The position numbers were made by a program, and so were the translations under genes. A DNA stretch of 64,000 nucleotides from Coccinella septempunctata (Eukaryota > Arthropoda > Insecta > Coleoptera > Coccinellidae), in the NCBI RefSeq assembly GCF_907165205.1, contig NC_058195.1, positions 29,656,936-29,720,935 of the forward strand. The letters run 5' to 3'. This document shows positions 20,698 through 38,329 of this stretch, piece by piece. Below the pieces are notes generated by a model. That model was not told the origin of the DNA, did no database searches, and saw nothing but the letters and a program-made list of their open reading frames with translations. Position 1 is the first letter of the stretch. Each line of letters opens with the position of its first letter.

Positions 20698-22251
20698 CCC
20701 GTCGTGCGTTGTTACCTCCGTTAAGTTCATTGGGCGACCTGACCTCCGGGTGAAGGAGTTATATTATTGGAATAATTTTTGTTTATATATGTAGAGGGGA
20801 AGGTAAATAGCAGGGGTACCTAAAGAGGGGAAAAGATTTTTATCGAAAAATTTTTCTTCAAACGAATCAGACCTTACTACCTCCGCATATATTTCTTATT
20901 AGTAGTGCGCTCTCACCTCCCGCAACGTTGTCAGATTTTAGGAGGACAGAAAGTAAGACAGCTCGAATTCTACTCATATATAGAATACAGCTGCTCTTCC
21001 GATTCATTCACACTTATTGAAACCTGTAAATAGTTCGAGAACGATACTAGATAATATTAATAAACTTCATACGCTGATAATTGATTGATAAGGTTCGTGT
21101 TCTCGGTGTAAATGAATTTGGACAGTTTTGAATAAATATGCTTATGTCTCTGATACTTCGTCCGATAGGGGAGTTTAATACCATATAGGTCCCAAAATGA
21201 ATGATGCATGAAAATGAAATTTTTCGTGACATATGGGATTAATTCAAAAGACAATTTTACCGAATTTGTTCTGGTATGAAATAGTAGTCTAATTTTTGGG
21301 CATTATATTCACGACATTAGGAACTCCATATAAATGTTTTTCCTGAATGAATCAATAAAGATATACGTTTTACTTTCAGCTTCTATACTTCATTCACTTT
21401 CATTTTAGCACTGGATTGGCCATGGAAATTGGATATCTTTCACTCTGTATGGTACGAAAATGTTGGGTTAAGACGCTTGTCGAAACATTCTTGAGTTTTA
21501 AATCAGTGCTACTTAGTCCGTTCTACGTGAGTCTCTCAGTTATTACGTATTTCATCACAATGTCAAATCACTTCGGAAAATATTGAGTCGAAAATATGTA
21601 ACGAACATAATTGACGTTTATACAAACTGATTGAAGACATACCAAATCTATTTATTTATATGGAAAATACAAGTGATCAGTAGCTTCAGGAGAATTACTG
21701 TTGTTTATCTTCTTTGGCTGGAGGTTGAAGACGTTACATCAGTTGTAGAATTCAAAAAAATTAACCCGAAGATGAAATGCATTCGATGCAGTGTTAGCAT
21801 TGAGTTGAATAATCAAAGGTGGTAGGGAATGGGTATCTCTTGAAGAAATGAACGGATAATTACAAGAATGTTGAATTCTTCAACAAAAATCATCTTGCGT
21901 GAATAGTAGTCAAAATAATTAAAAGATGTTTGAAGCAAGAGGGGCTTCACCTCACAAAACAACTGGCTCGTATTCATGTCTGTTTATTTTCAATACATTG
22001 ATATAATGATAATAATTATACAGGGTGTGGCGTAATGAATGGATAATTAGATACTGCGGGTAGAGGACTCTATGGCGGTTCAGATAAATATATTTTACGT
22101 TTGGTAAAAGTGCCTTGGTTTTTGAGATATTATTATATAAATAATAATAATATCTGGATATTGACATTTTCTATCACAGCGGATCAAAAGAAACTCCTCG
22201 ATTTAATGGCATTTCTTAATTGCTCGAGATGTCCTTTGCGATTTTTCACTA

Positions 22252-24361
22252 CACAGGTTGTTTCACAAGTAAACGGACAAACGAAAACCGTGAATAGAGG
22301 GCATTGAGCTGAGTTCAAAAACACCTCATATGTGTGTCTTGTGCATTCCGTTTCCGATATACAGAGGAGTTTATTCAAATTTCCCGAATTTTCGTTCAGC
22401 TATAACTCCAAATAATTCAGTTGTATTCGGCTAAAAACTTATTATCCGCTTAAGCTTGTAAGTTTCAATAAAACAGAACATTAAAAGTTGACGAACACAG
22501 GACCGGACTCATTGAGGCCATATTCAAACTTAAACTCATGCAAAACACTCTGTAGTTTTTTTCGTCATAATTTTAAATTTTTCAGGTATCTTCATAGATT
22601 TTCCAAAATCAATGAAATTTTGGTATGCTTTATCAGTGGATAATTTTTAATGAATAATTATTTGGTGCTGAAATGCCTCTAGAAAAAACAGCGCTGCATA
22701 TTGACTTTTACTTCACAATAATTAATGGTATGAATATGATCGCCAATCAGATGTGGAAATCTAAAAATGGAATTGGAAATGTTCAACTGAATTTTTTCGT
22801 TTTTGATATTTTAGCATATCTGGTTATTCAGATAAATCATTCACAGTGATAATAAGCTTTATTATTGATAATGAACAAAAATAGCAATAAAAAACTACGC
22901 TATCATGAAAATAATAATTATAACTTGATATCTTCCGAATGAATCGCTTTTTATGGACAACGTGGACCTGAAGTAATTTTTCGAATTGATTTTCACCTCA
23001 TTTGGTCTTTTAGTGAAGGTAATGATTGGCACTTCGAATAAGTATGATAAATGCACTTTCGAATTCTTCACTTATTCCGTTATATTCATTATTGGATCTA
23101 TGGAAATCTATGGATTGGTCTGGTCTTATTACAATTTGTTATTGAAACATTGATGATATTCATGCACCAGAAAAAGTATTTATCAGTATTTCAGGTCATT
23201 TCATTTGAAGGGTAGGACCCCAACATTGGACTGCTAGATCTCCAGATCTGACACCACGCGATTTCTTTCTTTGTTTTCATTCACACAACTAGTTGTCCAT
23301 AGAAAAATAGATTAATTCTGAAGATCAAGTTTTAATATTTAGTTTCAAGATAGCGTAGTTCTTCCATCCATATTTGTGCATTATCAATTTTGAAATATTT
23401 CATCATTGTGAATGACTATTTTGAAGACCGAATATGGTATAATTGTTGAACACATTCATTTCATTTCTTTGAAAAAAATCAATTAAGAATTTCTATTTTT
23501 CATGAAGTCCTCTATTCCTTAGAGGCGTCTGACCAAAACAATTTTTTCTAGAACATGATCCACAGGTAGGGCAACCCAAAAATCAATTCATTTTGAGACA
23601 ATAATAATGCAGATAACAAAAAAGTTTAAATTATTATTAAAAAACTACATACACGGTGTTTTTATGAGTTCGAAGTTAAGTAAAGCCTCACTGAGCCCGG
23701 TCCTGATTTTTGTCGAATTTAAATGCTCTGTTTCAATGAAATTAACAACTCAAGGCTAAATATAAATTTTCAGTCGACTTGATAGAGAATTTCAGGAGTT
23801 ATAGCCGAACGGAAATTCGAGAAATTTCAAAAAACACTGAAGAAACCTATATATAGGGTGCCCCAAAACTATCGAAACAAACGTCACACCACGATAGAGT
23901 AGATCAAATACTATCGAATGACACCAACATTAGTTGAGCGAAAATGTACGGTTTCTGAGAAAGAATCATGTAGAAAAACAATTGTTTTAATTTACATTTA
24001 CTTAGGTTATGGTTATCGATTGACTACTTAAAATAATTTCAATTAGGGGAGATAAAACAATAATCTTAGTTCAATATAATTTAAAATCGATATCCTTCTT
24101 TTAAAACTGGCCCTGTTATTAAGAAAAATAGTTCGAAAATCGGAAACTTTAGGTATTTTAATAAAATTCTGATTATTTTGGAAACGGTACGTTTTCGTTG
24201 AACTAATGTTGGTGTCATTCGATAATATTTGGTTTACTCTATCGTGGTGTGACGTTTAATTCACTAGTTTTGGGACACCCTGTATATGGGGTGATTTTGA
24301 ACTCGGCGCAATGCCCTCTATTCACGGTTTTCATTTGTCTGTTTACTCGTGAAACACCCTG
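22252..24361 (+). mobile_element. Degenerate mariner-like element within unit 1
   Basis: Inverted termini resemble CAGGGTGTTTCACGAGTAAA, next to TA, at 22250 and (minus strand) 24363. Similarity of the two inverted arms extends through about 22560 and back to 23650. A remnant at 23232-23285 translates as HWTARSPDLTPRDFF, the catalytic-region motif of insect mariner/IS630-type transposases. The rest is eroded. The left part was lost from unit 2. Confidence 0.65.
23854..24282. mobile_element. TA-flanked MITE (unit 1 copy)
   Basis: Inverted repeats of about 110 bp start CAGGGTGTCCCAAAACTA and contain ACGTCACACCACGATAGAGT. It is inserted in the right arm of the mariner-like element. The unit 2 copy keeps an extra ~110 bp of interior. 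Confidence 0.78.
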
Positions 24362-26006
24362 TATATTCCTTGTACTCTGAAAATTTTGAAACAAATGCCC
24401 TCACCCTCATATGAGAATTCAAATTCTTCTTGTTGTGAGAAACGTTCATCCAGAGACTCTGGTTCATCCCCCCTACCCTGGTTACATTGCCCGTTGAAAA
24501 TGAAATCGGCATCTGTTTACTGCAAAACACGTGTTAATGCTGATACGAAGGGTTCAAACTTTTCTACCTGATTCGAGCTTTTCAGGAGAGAATTGCTCAA
24601 GATGAGTTCGAGTAACATTTCGTTTTGCGTGTTATATTGGATAAAATTGAATTTATGCCATGGATGATTCGAGAATTATTGATGTCCAGAATGCTCCAGA
24701 ATTATGAAAATTTTCAGATTTCATTGAAACTCTTGCGAAAACTGTCTCGTATATTGTCAAGTTTAGATTTTAATTCATTCAGAACTTTGAAGTTCGACAA
24801 ATAATGATGTAAATAATTCAATATTATATCTGCCCCAAGACTCGAAACTGTTCGAGAAACGATTTATTTAATGATTTGATGACGAATAAATCAAAAAATT
24901 ATGTGTGTTGATATTATATTTTCATTCATTGAAGAATATTTAAAATAATAAGTTCAACAAATGATACGAACAAGATACTTATTCAATTAACCTTATGATC
25001 CGAAACATTTCAGAATTTATTTCGTGTTTAGATAATCCGCTGCAGATCGTTTTTCACAATACGACTGTCAATTTAGGACCAATTATAGAACGATTTAATT
25101 AATAGATCAATAGCTTTCGAAATGTTGGTCAGTCTATGAACTGACAACTCATTTTGACAAATGACGGATTTCAGTATCCGACTGCTATATAGTATGATGA
25201 GAGTTCAAAAAAATTTGTATGGACTACAGAATTTAGATGGTTGATATTCCGCGTCGCTAACAGTCAATCACATTTCCTTCAGCGTAGTTGTTGTTTTGAA
25301 GAAAAAGTAGTAGATTCTCGCAAAATCCGAAACTGTACATGTATAGCAGTTGTTCAGTTCGGGATTAAAGTTTATCCTAGATTGATTTTGACATTTCAGT
25401 TCAGTTCTGTCAGATTATCTAGGATCATCTTAAATCTCGGCCTCATCCTGAACTGAACAACCGGGCCTTATAGTAATAGCAACGTAGCATTCATTAAGTC
25501 GGTATATTATTGGAATAATACTAATTTTTTATAGCGGAGAATAGTGGTTTTCAGCCTCGGTAGGTATTCACGAAATTCATTTTATTATGTTTTTTTAAGG
25601 TGAATCGGCCCGAAATCTTGGATCCCCCGACCTGCTAGTTTCGTATACTTCTATGACAATAGCATAATAACTCAAATTTCAACATTTTCACAGAAATTTT
25701 TGAATTTAAGGGAGAGACATTGAAAAAATCGATAGCAATTTACCGCCTAAACTATGAGCTTGCCGAAGTTGAAACTGGTAACAATCTACTCAGTGCTTCA
25801 TAATATGTATAGTTTTATGACTCAGTGTTTTTTAGAACCAGTAAAAAAAATTAAAAACTGTAAACTCGTCATCGCCTTCCAAAGGCTGTATTTTGGAAGG
25901 TCTGTCGATTTGGAAAATTTACAGGAAATACCCCCGCTTATTTTCATTAAGGAATCATCTCCCTTATTCCTTCGCATTTGTTTACAGATATCCTGTATAT
26001 AGCTAT

Positions 26007-27343
26007 TTATTTATTTTATTTATTTATTTCTACAACAGGAACCTCAACAGAAAATCCAATAACAGAGGTTCACAATGATTATAATTTATGAAATAATTTC
26101 ACACTCTATGATAAAAAACGTTAAAAAAAAATTTATACAAAGCATCGAGCCAACTACGAACGGACAATTTAGAAAAAAAAAAACTGCACATCAAACAAAA
26201 ACAAGAAGAGCCAAAATCAATCATTTTCGGAATCAAGACATGTAATTTCTGAACAGATATGTCGACAGCCTTTTTTTGAATGTTCCCAAACTAAGATTGA
26301 AAAGGTCAAGATCATTAATATGCCAGTTGTAAAACCGCATTATTCTAGGGAAAATCGACTGATAATAAAGATTAGTTCTAGATTTAGGGATCCAAAACAA
26401 ACCTCTGGTACGACCAGGATACTGTGGTACATTTATAGTAAGTGAACACGCTAACGGATAACTGAAAAAATTATTTAATATCTTGTACAAGAACATAGCA
26501 TCAAGCAGCGCCCTCCTTCCTTCAAGACTCAAAAATTTGTGTTCAATTAAGGAGCTTCCATAATCTCTAGGTGAATTGTTCGGATTAAATCTATAATTCA
26601 AGCTTTTGAAGAACTTTTTTTGAACACGTTCTATTCTGTTAATATACTTATGGTAGTGAGGATTCCAGATTTGGGTAGCATACTCCAAGCTGCTTCTTAC
26701 GAGAGAATTATACAGTGTTTTTAATGTGAGGGCGTTCTTGAAATTTTTGGTGATTCTTAAAACAAAACCGAGCATCCCGAAACTCTTTCTAACCACCGCA
26801 TCTATATGAAATTCGAAAGACAATTTTTTATCCAATAAAACTCCGAGATCTTTAACAATATCTACTCTTTCCAACTCGAGCCCGTCAAGAAAAAAAGAAG
26901 ATTTGATAATATTTAGGTTTCTTGTGAAAGTGATATGCTGACATTTTTTCACATTCACGTGAAATATCTCTCTGAGCAGAAAACCAATAAACGATCTAGG
27001 TCTTCCTGGACGGCTACAACATCACCAATATCAACAATTTTTTTATAAATCTTCAAATCATCGGCATATAAGCTATGGAAGGTATTAAGGAAGCATTCAG
27101 ATACATCATTGAAATAAATTAAAAAAAGGAGCGGTCCGAGATGGGAACCCTGCGGGACTCCTGACATGACGTCCACCAGCTCAGATGATTGACCATTAAC
27201 GACCACGTACTGTCTTCTCCCCTCCAGGTAAGATGCGATCCACTGAAGAAGTGATCCAGTGACCCCAAAATCCTCCAGTATTGATATTAAAGTGGCATGG
27301 TGCTTATCAAATGCCTTTGCCATATCTGTATAAATAGCATCCA
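26007..27343 (-). mobile_element. CR1-like LINE (D), 5'-truncated
   Basis: Two overlapping frames (27344-26955, 26958-26233) give RT palm YTDMAKAFDKHH, SGVPQGSHLGPLLFLIY and YADDLKIY, then the C-terminal region ending RNYMS. One base shift at about 26957 separates them. The 3' end is a TTTA-rich tail (AAATAA repeats on the coding strand). CTAT is duplicated at 26003-26006 and 27344-27347, and unit 2 shows the empty site. Its RT sequence is close to LINE B at 49.7 kb. Confidence 0.85.
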
Positions 27344-28710
27344 CTATTTTTTATCTATGTACCTTTTTATTTTAGATAGTAGAAGTTAATCAATCATCTG
27401 TATCTCAATCATATGTATCCGAGTATGTATCTATATTATTAACTTCATTTTGAAGATTCATTATATCTTGACAAAAATATGGTTGCAATTTCAAAATATT
27501 TTGACTCGAGGCCTTCCAAAGACTTCAATATTGTTTATTTTTTCCCTTACACCCTGTATGATCTATCGAAAAATGCAAATCTGTTTTGGCGAATTCTTCA
27601 TAAAATCTTACTTGTTTCGATATAATTGGTAATTTTCTTCATGATACATCACTGAAATATTTAAACCAGAGAGATGGTACAAGCTCTTCAAATTTTCGGG
27701 AAAATCCAATATTTAAACATAATCGATAATAAAAGAGATGTTTCTGAGCAAAGGATTCCTCAAAATCATTGAGAAATCTGATTCAAGAAAAATATAAAGA
27801 GCGTTCCATTTGAAATAACACAATGTCCAACATTCGGTTTAGACGACGTTGTTCATTTCTGTGATATTGTGAAATTTTTAGCATTTTTTTCTCCTGATTC
27901 TGAAATGAAAATTTTCGAATTGGCTCATTGTCCTTGAATATTCATCACCATTAACATCTGAATATTCTTATCCAAAAAATGTTTTTCTCTGAACAGGTTA
28001 TTTTATTATATGCAATGTATTAATACTGATTATTCGTTATACTAATAGGTAGTATTATCTATATGGATCATTTCCATAGAGAGAAGAAATATCATTATGG
28101 ACAAGACTCAAATCGATTCGTTTTCAGATAGGTAATGAAATAGTTCGCCAAATTCAGAATTATAGTATTAGCTTGAGATGAAAGAAGTTCAACGGATGCA
28201 TAGATATACGCACGATGAAATATAAACAGTCATAATCCCATTCGAGAGAGCCAAGATTGGTTCTCTTTCACGTGATTCTTTCCCCTACAAAGGAATGCGA
28301 TAAAAAATCGTTGAGATATGCCGCCTGGCTTGCAATAATGGAGGAGAAAATGCGCTGCGCCTCTCTTTACTTAATTCCTCCGTCAACTGATATTCCGCCT
28401 GTCTACATCTGCTTGCACAGTACAACGTTGCCATTTTCGGAGGTGCTAACGAGCAAAGAGTCTTTCAGAGCAATTCTCCGATATACAGCTCAGCACACTA
28501 GCGCCAGTGATATACACTCGAACTAAAAGATTGTTCTGTACATAAAGGGGGTGCGTTGTGACCTCAAAACGATTTTTTGATATGTTGGTCCCTGAAGCCT
28601 CCTGAATCTAACAAGCTAAAAAACAAGGCAAGATTTCGGAGGTGACATCGATATATATGAGGTGAGAGCGTTTAACGAGTTACTATTTTGGAGGTGGTAT
28701 TAACACTTTA

Positions 28711-28714
<4 letters not shown>

Positions 28715-28767
<53 letters not shown>
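28715..28767. repeat. (TA)n microsatellite
   Basis: 53 bp of TA between the two long repeat units. Confidence 0.95.
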
Positions 28768-34246
<5,479 letters not shown>

Positions 34247-34404
34247 GTTATCGGATACTAGTCGTTTGTAAAATTATTGATTTAAATTAAGGGTGTTTCG
34301 ACTATTTTTCAGGGCAAAATTCCAATGAGAGTCAAATTGTAAAATGTCCCACATACCATGACAGCTTTTACATTGTACTGAGTAAACCACAGTCAATGTG
34401 TCAT

Positions 34405-34712
34405 GACAAAGCTGTCATGGTGTTTATGTGGGACAGACGTCACAGGCTTTACAACTCCGCATTAATTTGCACAAAAGTGATATTCGCAAGCATCCTGAGA
34501 GATGTGCCTTGGCTTCACACGCTAGCAGCCTCGATCACGCCTTCGATTTTGAAAACTGTAAAGTACTGAATTCATGTTCTGACAAAAATAAACGGTTGTT
34601 TCTAGAAATGTGCCGAATAGTGAACACGGACAATAGCATTAACAAAAGGACGGACATTAGTGGAATTAGTAATATATATAGCTACCTTTTGTATTTAGAT
34701 AAAAATAGGTGA
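34405..34712 (+). pseudogene. PLE3 GIY-YIG endonuclease fragment
   Basis: The frame reads GQTSQALQLRINLHKSDIRK, RCALASHASSLDHAFDFEN and FLEMCRIVN, matching the C-terminal endonuclease of PLE1. The upstream VYSVQC part appears only in the inverted duplicate at 34345-34395. RT is absent. Confidence 0.78.
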
Positions 34713-35099
34713 GAATATAGTTAACACCTTTTTATGTATGGTAATTTGTATATGTTGTGCATTTTCGGCTGAAATGTTATAATTTAATTGGCCAGCACAG
34801 TTGAATTAATTATTAACCAACTCGATGGTTTGTTGATGTCGCTACTTTTCTGTGCTTCATAACCTAGAGGTTCAACTGTCAGACATGCTGTTTTTCATAT
34901 TTTAATTGTGTGTTTTTTAATATGTGATGATAATTTCTGTTGTTCATGGGTCCTCTAAGATCAATGATCTGTTTGAATACCTTGCTCTTGCAGATTTTTT
35001 TGAATGTCAACTGAGTTGCTCGGTGAGTGAGACACCTTGTTGCATGGGTTCATTCTTTTCTTGTTATAAAGCATCTGATTGTATGTATATTTTAGTGTC

Positions 35100-35129
35100 C
35101 TGATGAAGAGCCCAACAATAGGCTCGAAA
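35100..35129 (+). ncRNA. Hammerhead-ribozyme-like core of PLE3
   Basis: CTGATGA, stem II GAGCC / GGCTC, then GAAA. The canonical variable base is T. Confidence 0.65.
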
Positions 35130-35203
35130 TATAGACAATCGAACGACAAATAGTTGTCTCTGTTTACAACCAGCCCCTTGCCGAGTACCCATAGTATCTT
35201 AAC

Positions 35204-35229
35204 ATATATATATATATATATATAATATA

Positions 35230-35305
<76 letters not shown>
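35204..35305. repeat. Interrupted (TA)n microsatellite
   Basis: TA units with AATA and TTTA interruptions. PLE3 ends against it from the left and a second PLE terminus from the right. Confidence 0.93.
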
Positions 35306-35307
<2 letters not shown>

Positions 35308-35425
35308 ATGTTCAGGGAATAAACTGATAATTGGTTTATTTAAACTCTTAATTCAATGCCTAGCTTTCGGAACTTTTTTATTCCTTCTTCAGGGCTTCTA
35401 CAATAATAGTACAGGTTAGTTGGTA
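35306..35425 (-). mobile_element. Solo PLE 3' terminus, minus strand
   Basis: The minus strand shows a hammerhead-like core (35365-35392) and then GCTAGGCATTGAATT running to the (TA)n tract, the same organisation as the other PLE ends. No coding remnant is left. Confidence 0.6.
35365..35392 (-). ncRNA. Hammerhead-ribozyme-like core, solo PLE end
   Basis: The minus strand reads CTGAAGA, GGAAT..GTTCC stem II, then GAAA. Confidence 0.58.
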
Positions 35426-35438
35426 ACAAAAATATTAT

Positions 35439-35483
35439 TCATTTTTTTTTCATTGCTGTATCCCGTTACCGGGAATGAATCTA

Positions 35484-35554
<71 letters not shown>

Positions 35555-36393
35555 AGACTTGTAACTTCTTAGTGCTAGTTGCGACTGTGTGCCCTCCTGT
35601 GACTAAGGAGACCCAACCGCGACCTGCAGATCCTTCCACACTCAGGGCATGGATAGTCTCCAACCAGATCTGGCCGCCGCTGTATCCTTCTCGATTCTCC
35701 ACTATAACTGTGGACCAAAGACCTCCACTGTGACCTGTCTAACGCTAGTTGTTCCCAGTTATGATTAGCATTAACTGATTTTAGGGATTGATGTAGTGTA
35801 TCCTTAAACCGCTTATACTGGCCTCCTGGTTTCCGGGCTCCCTCAGTGAGTTCGCCGTATAGAGCTATTTTGGGGAGTCTTGTGTCTTGCATCCTCAGAA
35901 TGTGGCCGCTCCATCTGAGTCGGGCCCTCGTTACTTGAGTCTCAATTGTTGTACAATTCGCGCGCTGCAAGACTTCTGCATTCGAAACTTTGTGGAACCA
36001 TCTGATGTGCATTATCTGTCTTAGATGACGTTGCTGCGTCTGTTCAAGCTGTTTAATATGTCGCCTGTAGGGAGTCCAGCTTTCGCTTCCGTAAAGAAGC
36101 GTTGGGAGGACCACTGCTCTGTAAACAGCTGTCTTGGTCTTCAGATTGAGGTCGTGATTCTGGAACACTCTGTCCTTCAGCTTCCAGAATGCCCGTGATG
36201 CCGAATTGATACGGTTGTGTATTTCCGTGTCAAGGTTAGCCCTAGTATTTATGAAGCTTCCCAAGTATTTGAACTGCTCAACCTGTTCTAGAGTTTCATT
36301 GTCCAGGCTGATATCTGTTTGAAGGCTTTCTGGCGGACTTACCAGGATTTTGGTCTTGTCAATATTGAGTCTAAGGCCTAAAGCTTCGTATAT
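35439..36393 (-). mobile_element. RTE-like LINE copy 1, 5'-truncated
   Basis: This RT C-terminal fragment plus 3' UTR is flanked by an 11-bp direct repeat AAAAATATTAT (35428-35438 and 36394-36404). The 3' UTR contains a pure 68-nt poly(T) tract on the coding strand, followed by GGGATACAGCAATGAA, a conserved 3' end shared with the copies at 57.3 and 59.8 kb. Confidence 0.85.
35575..36393 (-). pseudogene. RTE-like RT C-terminus with C2H2 finger
   Basis: The frame begins at EALGLRLNIDKTKILVSPPE, just after the YADD motif (present in the copy at 44.04 kb). It continues with FKYLGSFINTRANLDTEIHNRI, VLPTLLYGSESWT and RHLRQIMHIRW, typical of the RTE-type thumb region. It ends with a CPECGRICRSRLGLLSHRRAH zinc finger. 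There is no internal stop. RT catalytic motifs and the endonuclease are lost by 5' truncation. The exact clade is not certain. Confidence 0.78.
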
Positions 36394-36804
36394 AAAAATA
36401 TTATAATACGACACTTACAGAATATGAATTCTACCATATATGTTCATTTAACATGAAAATTGTTCAAGATTAAAATAGATTGACAATTGATTATATTATT
36501 GACTCTTTTTCCTTTTTCTGGAGCGTTCATCATGGAAGTAACAATTTTAGGTTAGAATGACATGTAATGACAAACCAAACACGACAGACTCCCTGTGATC
36601 ACAGAGTCATCGTTCTTATTCTTCAGGTTACTTGGCAAGGGACATTAGATAGGTGTATATGTTACTCAGATTTTGAACATCAGATTTTTTGTTTACGATA
36701 TTGTTGTTGTTTTTTATGTGAATCATCTCTAAAATTAATCGTTTGTTATATTTTGAGCTTTTTTCTAAAATTCTTACATTATCCAGATCTCTTTCATGTC
36801 TTTC

Positions 36805-36807
<3 letters not shown>

Positions 36808-36835
<28 letters not shown>
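36808..36835. repeat. (TA)n microsatellite
   Basis: Short TA tract at the 5' boundary of the RLE-type LINE. Confidence 0.93.
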
Positions 36836-37958
36836 CTGGGCTGTGCCAGTGTTCGCGTATACTGCTGGAATTCTCATCTGGTCGAAATCAAATCTTGAGA
36901 AACTAGACAGAAAGATCAGATCCATCCTCACGCAAAATGGTACGCTTCACCCGAATTCCGCTATTGAAAGACTCTATCTGCCACGTAAAGAAGGAGGTCG
37001 AGGACTAAGTAATTTGCAGTACATATACTTGAAAGAAGAGAAGAAGATTAAGAACTACTTCCAGACAGGAATCACACCAATCCAAAAATGGGTGGCTTCA
37101 CAACGCTACCCCTCCTCGGGAGAAACCAGCACGCATGAACCTGAAACCGAAGACTTCAAGGAGATATTGAAGCAAAACTGGCAGACAAAACCTCTGCACG
37201 GAAGATTCTTCGCAAGCCTGAACCAGTCTGATGTAGATAAGCTGAGCTCGAGTACTTACCTGACGCAAGGTTACCTTTTTCCCCAAACAGAAGGAACATT
37301 CCTGGCGATTCAGGATCAAGTCGTGCCAACACGAGTCTACACTAAGAATATCATGAAACAACAGGTACAAACAACAAAATGTAGACTCTGCGATAAAGCC
37401 GAGGAAACTGTGCAGCACTTGTCATCTGGATGCTCCACAATAGCCGGCACCAAATACCTTGGACGCCATGACAATATGGGGAAGGTTGTGCATCAATCGC
37501 TGTGCCTGAGGGAGCAACTACTCCTACATTTCGTCCCACACCACATATACGCACCGCAGACTGTCCTGGAAAACGAAACCACCAAAGTCTACTGGGATTT
37601 AACCATTATCACCGATCGAGGAGTAGAGCACAACAGACCGGATATGGTGGTGTGGTCAAAGAAGGATACGAAGGCATATATCATAGACTTTGCTGTGCCT
37701 CTATATCAAAACCTTTCCAAGGCATACGGAGAAAAAATCGCAAAATACGAGCCATTAGCGAGAGAGATAAAGAATATGTGGCGCCTGGAAAAGGTGGAAA
37801 TTAAACCATTGATCATAAGCTGCAATGGGTTGGTGCACAAAAAAACAACAGAACATGTCAAGGAAATGCAATTACCAGCCAACACAATTCTTTGGATGCA
37901 AAAAGCGGTGATCCTGGGGACGGTTGGGATCATCAGACAAGCAATATTTCCCCATTGA
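36836..37958 (+). CDS. RLE-type LINE ORF, C-terminal half
   Basis: The annotatable protein starts at WAVPVFAYTAGILIW; the upstream frame through the TA tract is fortuitous. A CCHC motif CRLCDKAEETVQHLSSGC (C-x2-C-x8-H-x4-C) precedes the nuclease core: NRPDMVVW, then YIIDFAVP, then the basic EKIAKYEPL. In R2-like elements this nuclease nicks the target for priming. The region has no stop, but RT and N-terminal DNA-binding domains are absent. The clade (R4/Dong, NeSL or other) cannot be fixed by eye. Confidence 0.78.
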
Positions 37959-38041
37959 CGATCAAAGAAGGTTCTTGGCTGAGGCCCGAACTTTCTGGAT
38001 AGTGGACCACAGTCGTGTGAAATTAAAAAAAAAAAAAAAAA
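36836..38041 (+). mobile_element. 5'-truncated LINE with restriction-like endonuclease
   Basis: The open frame begins directly at the (TA)n tract and ends with a 17-nt poly(A) tail (38025-38041). The encoded C-terminal half carries a zinc knuckle and a PD-(D/E)xK nuclease, as in R2/R4/NeSL-type LINEs. Confidence 0.8.
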
Positions 38042-38043
38042 TG

Positions 38044-38217
38044 GTATTATAAGGATAAATTTCGACTATTTATTTTTTACCAGTGCACTCTTCTTTATTT
38101 TGTCAAGCTTTCGAACCCTGTCGGGTACATCTTCATGACTTAATAAATATGAGGTTTGTTACAAAAAAGATGTTTTTTAGCATGCAGTCTAAACAGTGTT
38201 GTTATTAATTTTCTAAT
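38044..38217 (-). mobile_element. Degenerate PLE 3' terminus
   Basis: The minus strand has an ATGAAGA..GAAA core with a GTACCC / GGGTTC stem (38109-38136), a hammerhead-like arrangement with the first core C changed. The surrounding text resembles other PLE ends only weakly. Confidence 0.4.
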
Positions 38218-38326
38218 AAGGTTCTTATAAATTTTTTCACTACTTTTTGCGCATTTAAATTGACATTGTTTTTAGTTCTCATTTCGATTTAAATGCGCAA
38301 AAAGTAGTGCGAAAATTTATAAGAAC
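38218..38326. repeat. About 40-bp inverted repeat hairpin
   Basis: AAATTTTTTCACTACTTTTT..GCGCATTTAAA at 38230-38262 is mirrored by TTTAAATGCGCAAAAAGTAG at 38288-38326, with a loop of about 21 bp and few mismatches. Confidence 0.75.
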
Positions 38327-38329
38327 ATT

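Noticed and set aside
24318..24571. Short overlapping frames repeated at 30931-31184
   Set aside because: They cover a transposon terminus and flank, lie on both strands, and lack motifs.
28257..28526. 89-codon frame conserved in both long units (also 33533-33802)
   Set aside because: Differences between copies look neutral and no domain is evident; conservation follows from the duplication itself.
35481..35702. Frame ending in poly-Phe
   Set aside because: An out-of-frame reading of the RTE copy and its T tract.
36567..36835. N-terminal part of the 463-codon frame at 36567
   Set aside because: It is a chance in-frame extension through AT-rich DNA and (TA)n; LINE similarity begins only after 36835.
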